DNA of 5,742 nucleotides from Streptosporangiaceae bacterium (GTDB taxonomy: Bacteria > Actinomycetota > Actinomycetes > Streptosporangiales > Streptosporangiaceae): NCBI GenBank assembly GCA_030040815.1, contig JASHSZ010000612.1:1-5742 (forward strand), given 5' to 3'. Below are positions 1 through 5,416 of the stretch, one piece after another. Position numbers and translations under genes: made by a program. The notes under the pieces are model-generated. The model was given only the letters and a program-made list of their open reading frames with translations. It was not told the DNA's origin and ran no database searches. Position 1 is the first letter of the stretch. Each line of letters begins with the position of its first letter.

Positions 1-165
1 CTGCCTGCTCCTCGGGCTGGCGATCGTGGTTCCGGTCGCCCTCCAGGCTGGAGCCGGAGCGGCCGGCGCCACGACCGCCGCGCGCCTTTCCGCGAACGCA
101 CGCGCCCTGACGCCTGTGAACACGCCCACTCCGCTGCCTAACTCCGTGTCTGGCGTGCGGCCCGG
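1..165. other. Left edge, no gene assigned
   Basis: This stretch lies downstream of the stop codon of the minus-strand synthetase. On the plus strand, the frame starting at base 2 is open and begins with a hydrophobic run (LLLGLAIVVPVAL), with GC-rich third positions and T-rich second positions, as real coding DNA would show. It could be the end of a convergent membrane protein gene, but the frame meets no stop until 869-871, deep inside the well-supported synthetase gene, so it is not called. The minus-strand frame in phase with the synthetase is also open, with a possible GTG at 129-127 but no convincing ribosome binding site. A short inverted repeat (CTCCAG at 41-46, CTGGAG at 48-53) has a one-base centre and no T tract, so it is not a convincing terminator. 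Confidence 0.3.
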
Positions 166-2391
166 TCACCCCGCCTCGGTGACGACGAGAACATCCAGCG
201 CCTCGACCCGATCTCCGTCCACCCACAGCGGGTTGACCTCGAGCGCCCGCAGCGCACCGCCCAGCGAGAGGGCCGTCGTACTCAGCGCGGCGATCACCGC
301 GGCGACGCCGTCCAGATCGGCGGGGGTGGTACCGCGCGCGCCCTCCAGCAGGGGAAGGCCACGCAGTTCGCCGAGCATCCGCCTGACCTCGGCGGCGTCG
401 GCCGGGAGCACGCGCAGGCTCGCATCGCGCAAGACCTCGACCCAGATCCCGCCCAGACCGACCGCCAGCACCGGACCGAAGGTGGGGTCAACGGTGACGC
501 CGGCGAGCAGTTCCGTGCCGCCCGAGCGCATGGCGGTCACCAGGACTCCGTCGATGCTCGCGGCCGGCACCGCATCGGCTGCGGCGAGAACCTTTTCGTA
601 CGCGGCTCGGATGTCTGAATCGGACGTCAGGCCGAGTGCCACGCCGCCGATGTCTGACTTGTGCGTGAGCTGCGCCGAGCAGATCTTCAGCGCGACCGGC
701 ATACCCACCTCGCGCGCGATCTCGACCGCCTCATCGGCCGACCTGGCCAGGCCGCCCGGCACGACCGGGACGCCGTTCGACGTCAGCAGCTGCCGCGCGG
801 CGGCCTCGGACCATGGCCCCGACACCGACACCGGCCGTACGGGCACGGCCGGGGTCCGGCCGACCGGCTGAACGCGCCCGCGGTTCTCAAGCCAGCGCAA
901 CGCGTTGTCGAGGGCGGTGATTCCGATGTCGATCCCGGCGAGCACGTGCATCCCCTTCGCGGTCAGCAGCTCGCGCCCGTAGCCGCTGGTGTCCACGCAC
1001 GTGTGGCCGATCGGGATGACCGGGATGGGTGCCGACGACATCCGGGCGGCCAGCCAGTCAATCCGCTGCTCTATGAAGCTGGCCATGGCCTCGTCCGGTG
1101 GTCGCGCGTCCGGCAGATTGACCCCGGAGAACAGCACGAAGTCGAGGTTCGGGTCGTCCACCGCGATGTCGAGCGCGTGGTCGATCGCGGTCCTCGTGCC
1201 GCGGTTCCTGGTGTTGGCGAGACCGTAGCCGGTCACGTCGAGCGGATTGTGCGCGGTGGCGAACGGCGGGAGGTGCTCGGCTATTGCAGCGGCGGTTCGC
1301 TCCGCGAAGGCGGGAATCTCCAGTCCTCGCGCGCTGGCCAGGTCGGCGATGATGTCGCACGCACCGCCAGAGGCCGTGAGCACGCCCATCCGCCGCCCGC
1401 GGGGCCAGCGGTCGTAGCCCAGCAGGGCGCCGGTGCTCAGCAGGTCCTCGATGGTCGTCACGCGGATCACGTTGAGCTGGCGCAGCGCTGCGTCGACGAT
1501 CGCGTCGTCGCCGACGATAGAGCCGGTGTGCGCCAGCGCCGCCTGCTGGCCGACCGCGCTCGAGCCGACCTTCAGCGCCACGATGGGCTTGCCGGCCTCG
1601 TCCGCGTTGGCGGCCGCGCGGGCGAACGCTGCCGGGTCGCTGATCTCCTCGAGGAACAGGCAGATGACCTTGGTCGCGTCGTCTTCGACCAGGTAGTTGA
1701 GCACGTCGACGGTGCTCATCATGCACTCGTTGCCCAGGGAGGTCAGGGTGCTGACGCCGATGCCGTGCGCGCGGGCGAAGGCAAGCACGACGCTGGCCAG
1801 CGCGCCGCTCTGCAGCGCGATGCCGACCGGCCCAGCCGTCAGCGGTGGCGGCACGTTGAGCGCAAACGGCGCGGACGTGGTGTGCGCGTTCAGGAAGCCC
1901 AGGCAGTTAGGCCCCAGCACGGTGACGCCGTTGGCGATCGCGCGAGCCGTCATGGCGTCCTCGAGCACCAGGCCGTTCTCGCCGACCTCGCGGTAGCCGG
2001 AGGCCAGCACGATCGCGTTTTTGACGCCCGCCGCGCCCATGTCATCCAGCACGGCTTCGACGGCCTGGGTGGGCGTCAGGATAAACGCGAGGTCTACCGG
2101 TTCGGGCACGTCCCGCAGGCTTGGCGCGACGGGCAGGCCGAACGCCGTCGTCGCGGTGGGGTGCACCGGAATTAGCCGGCCGGTGAAGCCTGTCGTGGCG
2201 CAACTCGCCACGATGAACCTGGCCCACCCGGAGTTGTCAGAAGCGCCGACCATCGCGATGCTGCGTGGCGCGAAGAACTCACGCAGCCGGGCGGGCGCGA
2301 CCAGCTCACGCGACGCGCGGTGATTGGCCGCGCGCCGTCCGCCCGAGTCGTGCTGGCTGGCAGGGAACTGCGCTTCGGTCTGGTTCAGCAC
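166..2391 (-). CDS. Acyl-CoA synthetase, ADP-forming type, fused alpha and beta subunits
   Basis: This 741-residue protein belongs to the ADP-forming acetyl/acyl-CoA synthetase (NDP-forming acid-CoA ligase) superfamily, whose members interconvert an acid, CoA and ATP with acyl-CoA, ADP and phosphate through a phosphohistidine. Domains in order: a poorly conserved leader (1-34); a Rossmann CoA-binding domain (about 35-175, with SIAMVGASDNSG at 44-55 and GPNCLGFLN at 160-168); a ligase domain (about 186-325) with LAHTGS at 286-291, whose His288 is the predicted phosphorylated residue, and a Glu in FLEEI (246-250) that probably supports it; a third ligase-like domain (about 330-500); and a C-terminal ATP-grasp domain (about 520-741) with ALKI (567-570), THKSDIGGV (576-584), FGPVLAVGLGGIWVEVL (638-654) and ALEVNPL (716-722). 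All expected modules are present, so it looks intact. No acetyltransferase domain is fused to it, unlike Pat-type relatives. The start is GTG, fixed by a strong purine-rich ribosome binding site at 2402-2410. It is the last gene of the minus-strand operon, 98 bases after ACAD-A. The family call is firm; the acid used and the reaction direction are unknown. Confidence 0.93.
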   Translation of the reverse strand: MLNQTEAQFPASQHDSGGRRAANHRASRELVAPARLREFFAPRSIAMVGASDNSGWARFIVASCATTGFTGRLIPVHPTATTAFGLPVAPSLRDVPEPVDLAFILTPTQAVEAVLDDMGAAGVKNAIVLASGYREVGENGLVLEDAMTARAIANGVTVLGPNCLGFLNAHTTSAPFALNVPPPLTAGPVGIALQSGALASVVLAFARAHGIGVSTLTSLGNECMMSTVDVLNYLVEDDATKVICLFLEEISDPAAFARAAANADEAGKPIVALKVGSSAVGQQAALAHTGSIVGDDAIVDAALRQLNVIRVTTIEDLLSTGALLGYDRWPRGRRMGVLTASGGACDIIADLASARGLEIPAFAERTAAAIAEHLPPFATAHNPLDVTGYGLANTRNRGTRTAIDHALDIAVDDPNLDFVLFSGVNLPDARPPDEAMASFIEQRIDWLAARMSSAPIPVIPIGHTCVDTSGYGRELLTAKGMHVLAGIDIGITALDNALRWLENRGRVQPVGRTPAVPVRPVSVSGPWSEAAARQLLTSNGVPVVPGGLARSADEAVEIAREVGMPVALKICSAQLTHKSDIGGVALGLTSDSDIRAAYEKVLAAADAVPAASIDGVLVTAMRSGGTELLAGVTVDPTFGPVLAVGLGGIWVEVLRDASLRVLPADAAEVRRMLGELRGLPLLEGARGTTPADLDGVAAVIAALSTTALSLGGALRALEVNPLWVDGDRVEALDVLVVTEAG

Positions 2392-2401
2392 TACCGGGCC
2401 G

Positions 2402-2410
2402 CTCCTTCCT
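2402..2410 (-). promoter_or_regulatory. Ribosome binding site of the acyl-CoA synthetase gene
   Basis: Read on the minus strand this is AGGAAGGAG, ten bases before the GTG at 2391. It is the strongest Shine-Dalgarno-like run in the 98-base gap after ACAD-A and supports the non-ATG start. Confidence 0.75.
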
Positions 2411-2443
2411 CTCGTCGCTGCCGTCTGTCAGCCGATGGACGGT

Positions 2444-2455
2444 GGCGGTACCGCC
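2444..2455. repeat. Perfect 12-base palindrome in the ACAD-A/synthetase gap
   Basis: GGCGGTACCGCC is its own reverse complement and lies between ACAD-A and the synthetase gene. It has no loop, so it is not a usable RNA hairpin or terminator; if meaningful it would be a protein site on DNA. The CGGTACCG core recurs at 5269-5276. GGTACC is not rare in this window, also occurring inside genes, so chance is a real possibility. Confidence 0.3.
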
Positions 2456-2489
2456 CGGCGCAGCGCCCGCTGGCTCCGCACGCGGGCCA

Positions 2490-3713
2490 TCAGCCCGCGA
2501 CCCGGGGCTCCTTCGGCAGCCCCAGCGCGCGCTCGCCGATGATGTTGCGCTGGATCTCGCTGGTACCGGAGAAGATGGTGCCGGCCCGGCTGCTGAGGAA
2601 TACGTTCTGCCACCGCCCGGTCGGATAGCCCGCGCCCGCTGGCCGCAACAGGCCGTCCGGGCCCTCGATACTCATCGCGACCTCGCCCAGCCGCTTGTGG
2701 TACTCACTCCAGAACAGCTTGGCCACCGACGCCTCCGGTCCTGGCGGACGCCCGCCGGCCAACTGCGCGAGCGTCCGCAAGCCGCTGTAGCGCATCAACT
2801 CAGCGTGGGTGTACGCCCAGGCCAGCTGCTGCCGGATGAGCGCGTCGCCAGTGTTGCCGCGCTTGCGCGCGGTGTCGGCCAGCTCCCAGAACTCCCGCTC
2901 GAAGCCAAGATGCTGGACCGTAGCCCGGCCGCCACGCTCATGCCCGAGCGTCGTCATCGCTACCCGCCAGCCGTTGCCCAGCCCGCCGATGACGTTGAAC
3001 AACGGCGCCCGCACTCCGTCGAGGAAGTCCTCGCAGAACTCCTGGGCGCCAGACATCTGCCTGATCGGCCGGAACTGGACAGCCAGATCGGTGAAGTCAA
3101 TCAGCACGTATGACAGCCCCGCGTGCTTCGGCACCTGCGCATCGGTACGGCACAACACGAACATCCGGTTGGCCCTGGCAGCTCCCGACGTCCAGACCTT
3201 CTGGCCCGTGATCACGATCTCGTCGCCGTCCACCACGCCGCGCGTCTCCACGGCTGCCAGGTCTGAGCCATGACCAGGCTCGGAGAAGCCCTGGCAGTAC
3301 ACATCCGTGCCGGAAATGATCCGGGGCAGGAAGTAGGCCTGCTGCTCGGGCGTGCCATGCACGATGATCGAGGGGCCGACCAGGCTTTCCCCCATGCCGC
3401 GCGTCACCCGTGGCACGCCGGCGCGATCGAACTCCTCGTTGAGCACCGCGAGGCGCACCGCGTCCATGCCCTGTCCGCCGAACTCTTGCGGCCACTGCGG
3501 GCAGATGAGCTGCCTGGCGAGCAGCTTCGCCGCCCACTCGGCGTAGGCGGGATCCGCCTGCGCGGCGGCAAGCCGCGTGCCGCGCAGTCCGCCGGCGGTC
3601 ATGGCGGTGCGCCAGTCGGCAATGCCAGTCAGCCCGGCCGGGGCCTCGGCGGCGATCCAGTCCTGCAGCTCCGCGCGGAACCGCGCGATCTCTGGGCCAA
3701 GGTCGAGTTCCAC
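2490..3713 (-). CDS. Acyl-CoA dehydrogenase (FadE-like), ACAD-A
   Basis: This is a 407-residue flavoprotein of the acyl-CoA dehydrogenase family, predicted to form the alpha,beta double bond of an acyl-CoA with FAD and pass electrons to electron-transfer flavoprotein in the cytoplasm. An N-terminal helical domain (about 1-135) is followed by the family signature in the middle beta domain (CQGFSEPGHGSDLA, about 140-153), QKVWTSGA (171-178), and a C-terminal helical domain ending in SGTSEIQRNIIGERALGLP (382-400). The residue aligned with the medium-chain enzyme's catalytic Glu376 is Ser382. Glu259, in LGHERGG, occupies the helix-G position used as base by isovaleryl- and long-chain acyl-CoA dehydrogenases. 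The QxxGG FAD-contact motif appears as SIEGPDG (348-354). A longer frame opens at GTG 3758, overlapping the ACAD-B stop as GTGA, but has no ribosome binding site. The GTG at 3713 has AGGAGG six bases upstream and gives a normal family N terminus, so it is preferred. It lies 41 bases after ACAD-B and probably is cotranscribed, perhaps as its partner subunit. Substrate unknown. Confidence 0.93.
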   Translation of the reverse strand: MELDLGPEIARFRAELQDWIAAEAPAGLTGIADWRTAMTAGGLRGTRLAAAQADPAYAEWAAKLLARQLICPQWPQEFGGQGMDAVRLAVLNEEFDRAGVPRVTRGMGESLVGPSIIVHGTPEQQAYFLPRIISGTDVYCQGFSEPGHGSDLAAVETRGVVDGDEIVITGQKVWTSGAARANRMFVLCRTDAQVPKHAGLSYVLIDFTDLAVQFRPIRQMSGAQEFCEDFLDGVRAPLFNVIGGLGNGWRVAMTTLGHERGGRATVQHLGFEREFWELADTARKRGNTGDALIRQQLAWAYTHAELMRYSGLRTLAQLAGGRPPGPEASVAKLFWSEYHKRLGEVAMSIEGPDGLLRPAGAGYPTGRWQNVFLSSRAGTIFSGTSEIQRNIIGERALGLPKEPRVAG

Positions 3714-3719
3714 GGCGAG

Positions 3720-3725
3720 CCTCCT
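3720..3725 (-). promoter_or_regulatory. Ribosome binding site that fixes the ACAD-A start
   Basis: The minus strand reads AGGAGG, six bases before the GTG at 3713. Match and spacing are ideal. The alternative GTG at 3758 is preceded by a pyrimidine- and GC-mixed stretch with no such site, so this element decides in favour of the shorter protein. Confidence 0.8.
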
Positions 3726-3754
3726 GGCGGCTGGTGCGTGCGCGGCGGCCAACC

Positions 3755-5020
3755 TCACTCGGCTGGCCGCTGCGTTCCGGTGGTGAGGTCTTTGAACGGA
3801 ACGTCGCGGTCGACGCGGGGTTCTTTCGGCAGCCCGAGGACGCGCTCGCCGACGATGCCGCGCTGGATCTCGTCCGTGCCGCCGGCGATCGATGCGCCCG
3901 GACTGGAGAGCGCGCGGTACTGGATCTCGCCGCCGCCCGTGGTGTCTGGCGAGTCGAGCAAGCCCTGGGCGCCGAGGACCGCCATGCCCGTGTCCCGGCC
4001 GGTCCTGGTCAGGTGAGAACGGGCGAGCTTGGTCAGCGACCCGTGCGCGCTCGGCCGCCTCCCGTCCCGGGCGCTCTGACCGCCGCGGGCAAGGTAGCCG
4101 TTTGTGGTCTCCAGCGCCCAGAGCGCCGCGAGGCGCTGCCGGTACACGGGATCGCTGGTTCGGCCGAGTTTCGTCGCGGCCTCGATCACCAGCTCGCTGA
4201 CTCCGGTGCGGCCAAGCGTGCGCGCACGGGCTGCGCGGTCGGCCGCGACGCCCGCTGGCTCGTCGAGTTGGCCGCCCTTACGGCCGGGCATGGCCGAGAC
4301 GACGGCCGACATGAAGCGTTCGTACATCAGCACCGTCACGGCGACCGACCAGCCGCCTCCGGGCTCACCGACGCGGCGGTCGTCGCTGACCCTGGCGCCG
4401 GTGAAGAACACCTCGTTGAAGCCGTGCGCGCCGTTCATCTGGTGGAGGGGTCGTACCTCGATGCCGGGCTGGTCGACGTCGATGATGAAGAAGCTCAGCC
4501 CGTGGTGCTTGGGTACCTCGCGGTCGGTCCGGGCCAACAGCATCCCGCGGTCGGCCCACTGGGCTCCTGACGTCCACACCTTCTGGCCGTCCACGACCCA
4601 CTCATCACCGTCGTGCACCGCTCTGGTCTGCGCGCCGGCGAGATCAGATCCAGCGCCGGGCTCGGAGAAGAACTGACACCAGGACTCCTCGCCGCGCGCC
4701 AGCGCGGGCAGGAACCTGGCCTTCTGCTCGTCGGTCGCGTGCACCAGCAGCATCGGCCCGCCAAGCAGCTGGCCGAGGCCAGTGGGTGGCGGCAGCACTC
4801 CCGACTCCGCGTATGCCGATCGCACGCCCGCGGCCGCGTCCGCGGACATGCTTTTCCCGAACCATCCTTCCGGCCAGGTCGGGAAGCCCCAGCCCGATTC
4901 GGCCAGCCTGGCCCACCAGTCGCGGACACTGAGGCTCGGATCCCAGTTGGCCGTCAGCCACTGCGTCGCCGCTGCCCTCGCTGCTTCGTACGCGTCGGAT
5001 CGCTCTTCAGGTGCGGGCAT
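3755..5020 (-). CDS. Acyl-CoA dehydrogenase (FadE-like), ACAD-B
   Basis: This is a 421-residue acyl-CoA dehydrogenase family protein and the first gene of the minus-strand operon. The signature CQFFSEPGAGSDLAG lies at 115-129, GQKVWTSGA at 145-153 and the C-terminal motif GGTDEIQRGIVGERVLGLP at 380-398. The position of the medium-chain catalytic Glu376 is Gly380; Glu234 in LMYERFM is at the alternative helix-G site and is the likely base. The QxxGG motif is degenerate (AVLGAQG, 347-353). Compared with ACAD-A, the stretch before the signature is about 25 residues shorter, the segment between the helix-G Glu and the C-terminal motif is about 23 residues longer (extra charged, Ala-rich residues around 243-272), and a tail of about 19 residues follows PKEPR. 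The chosen ATG at 5020 has GGAGAGG eight bases upstream. A GTG at 5065 would add 15 residues, but it has no ribosome binding site and lies only about ten bases from the predicted transcription start. It could act alone or with ACAD-A in a heterotetramer like actinobacterial sterol-side-chain FadE pairs. Substrate unknown. Confidence 0.92.
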   Translation of the reverse strand: MPAPEERSDAYEAARAAATQWLTANWDPSLSVRDWWARLAESGWGFPTWPEGWFGKSMSADAAAGVRSAYAESGVLPPPTGLGQLLGGPMLLVHATDEQKARFLPALARGEESWCQFFSEPGAGSDLAGAQTRAVHDGDEWVVDGQKVWTSGAQWADRGMLLARTDREVPKHHGLSFFIIDVDQPGIEVRPLHQMNGAHGFNEVFFTGARVSDDRRVGEPGGGWSVAVTVLMYERFMSAVVSAMPGRKGGQLDEPAGVAADRAARARTLGRTGVSELVIEAATKLGRTSDPVYRQRLAALWALETTNGYLARGGQSARDGRRPSAHGSLTKLARSHLTRTGRDTGMAVLGAQGLLDSPDTTGGGEIQYRALSSPGASIAGGTDEIQRGIVGERVLGLPKEPRVDRDVPFKDLTTGTQRPAE

Positions 5021-5028
5021 CCCAGCCG

Positions 5029-5035
5029 CCTCTCC
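5029..5035 (-). promoter_or_regulatory. Ribosome binding site that fixes the ACAD-B start
   Basis: The minus strand reads GGAGAGG, eight bases before the ATG at 5020. The upstream GTG at 5065 is preceded by an AT-rich promoter sequence without a Shine-Dalgarno match. This favours the ATG. Confidence 0.6.
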
Positions 5036-5040
5036 GCCTT

Positions 5041-5056
5041 CTGCCGGGCTCGGCAG
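5041..5056 (-). repeat. Small hairpin in the ACAD-B leader
   Basis: On the minus strand CTGCCG, a four-base loop AGCC and CGGCAG form a perfect six-base GC-rich stem. It lies between the predicted transcription start (about 5075) and the ribosome binding site at 5029-5035, five bases upstream of the latter. No T tract follows, so it is not a terminator. It could affect leader stability or ribosome access, or be chance. Confidence 0.4.
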
Positions 5057-5071
5057 GGGTTGCACGGAATA

Positions 5072-5088
5072 CTAGAATCAAATTCTAG
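5072..5088. promoter_or_regulatory. Inverted repeat, probable repressor operator
   Basis: CTAGAAT, spacer CAA, ATTCTAG: perfect seven-base arms, 17 bases in all, strikingly AT-rich within GC-rich surroundings. It covers the -10 hexamer and the expected start point of the minus-strand promoter, so a bound protein would block transcription of the ACAD-B/ACAD-A/synthetase operon. Size and symmetry fit a TetR-family operator, a common controller of actinobacterial fatty acid and sterol genes. The half-site resembles the TAGAAC half of some KstR boxes, but the KstR spacing is two bases and its inner base differs, so KstR itself is unlikely. No regulator gene is in the window. Confidence 0.6.
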
Positions 5089-5111
5089 GAGCCGGGGGTA
5101 CCCGCGATCAA
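5082..5111 (-). promoter_or_regulatory. Sigma-70-like promoter of the minus-strand operon
   Basis: On the minus strand, TTGATC (5111-5106) matches four of six bases of the -35 consensus, and TAGAAT (5087-5082) matches five of six of the -10 consensus, with an 18-base spacer. The expected start is near 5075, leaving a leader of about 55 bases before the ATG at 5020. The -10 box is one arm of the inverted repeat at 5072-5088. Called by eye. Confidence 0.5.
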
Positions 5112-5191
5112 TGCCTCAGCACTCTCCGGTGGCGCAAGAGTCGCAGCGATGGTCCGGCCAGTGGCGACTGAGAGGCTCGAACGGAGTGAGA

Positions 5192-5215
5192 TCGCTATTG
5201 CGCTCGCAATAGCGA
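5192..5215. repeat. Perfect palindrome with 11-base arms, function unknown
   Basis: TCGCTATTGCG, centre CT, then CGCAATAGCGA. As RNA it could fold as a ten-base stem with a four-base loop. Direct copies of GAGATCGC lie at 5188-5195 and 5214-5221, overlapping the two ends. It is 171 bases from the ACAD-B ATG and about 200 from the plus-strand gene, and no gene ends near it, so a terminator role is not obvious. It may be an operator or a small dispersed repeat. Confidence 0.65.
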
Positions 5216-5259
5216 GATCGCCCCGTGGTCGGCCAGACCGGCCCGCGCGCCTGCCCTAG

Positions 5260-5298
5260 CGTCAGACGCGGTACCGGGGCGCGGCGGCACTTCTGACG
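5260..5298. repeat. Spaced 7-base inverted repeat
   Basis: CGTCAGA (5260-5266) and TCTGACG (5292-5298) are perfect inverse copies separated by 25 bases. The spacer contains the palindrome CGGTACCG (5269-5276). It lies upstream of the plus-strand gene and could be a looped or paired protein site, but seven-base arms this far apart can arise by chance. Confidence 0.3.
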
Positions 5299-5405
5299 GG
5301 CCAGCGGCCCACGGAGGCGACCTTGACACCGGTCGGCTAGCTACACGAGGCTAATTCCAGAAGACGATTCCAATAATTCGCAATCACCGGACGCGGATGG
5401 GGTTG

Positions 5406-5411
5406 GGTGAG
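5406..5411 (+). promoter_or_regulatory. Probable ribosome binding site of the short-chain dehydrogenase
   Basis: GGTGAG lies five bases before the ATG at 5417. It is a moderate match to the Shine-Dalgarno consensus. Confidence 0.45.
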
Positions 5412-5416
5412 CCGGA

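Larger units (their letters stand above)
5021..5416. other. Divergent intergenic regulatory region
   Basis: About 400 bases lie between the outward-facing starts of ACAD-B and the short-chain dehydrogenase. I see no credible gene here. From left to right it holds the ACAD-B ribosome binding site, a small leader hairpin (5041-5056), an inverted repeat over the -10 box of the operon promoter (5072-5111), a large perfect palindrome (5192-5215), a spaced 7-base inverted repeat (5260-5298) and a locally AT-richer stretch (about 5350-5385) before the plus-strand gene. ATTCCA occurs there twice, 13 bases apart (5354-5359 and 5367-5372). The plus-strand promoter could not be placed with confidence. 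Confidence 0.6.

Noticed and set aside
26..871. Long plus-strand open frame opposite the synthetase 3' end
   Set aside because: The product is low-complexity Ala/Ser/Thr/Pro/Arg sequence, and its third positions coincide with those of the well-supported minus-strand gene. It is an antisense shadow of GC-rich coding DNA.
661..2175. 504-codon plus-strand open frame antisense to the synthetase
   Set aside because: The translation is Arg/Gly/His-rich without any recognisable motif, while the opposite strand encodes a complete, motif-bearing enzyme over the same bases.
2421..2442. CCGTC/GACGG stem in the ACAD-A/synthetase gap as a terminator
   Set aside because: Five-base stem with a 12-base loop and no T tract; it does not argue against cotranscription.
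2265..4570. Long plus-strand open frames antisense to the acyl-CoA dehydrogenases
   Set aside because: No family motifs, biased composition, and full overlap with genes whose signatures are intact.
5096..5103. Palindrome GGGTACCC between the -35 and -10 boxes
   Set aside because: Eight bases only, and GGTACC cores are frequent in this window, including within genes.
5323..5357. TTGACA (5323-5328) as -35 box of a plus-strand promoter
   Set aside because: The -35 match is perfect, but no acceptable -10 hexamer lies 16-19 bases downstream; the nearest AT-rich candidate (CTAATT, 5351-5356) is 22 bases away.
5366..5385. Imperfect inverted repeat GATT...AATC upstream of the short-chain dehydrogenase
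   Set aside because: Only six of ten base pairs match, which is too weak in a short AT-richer stretch to call an operator.
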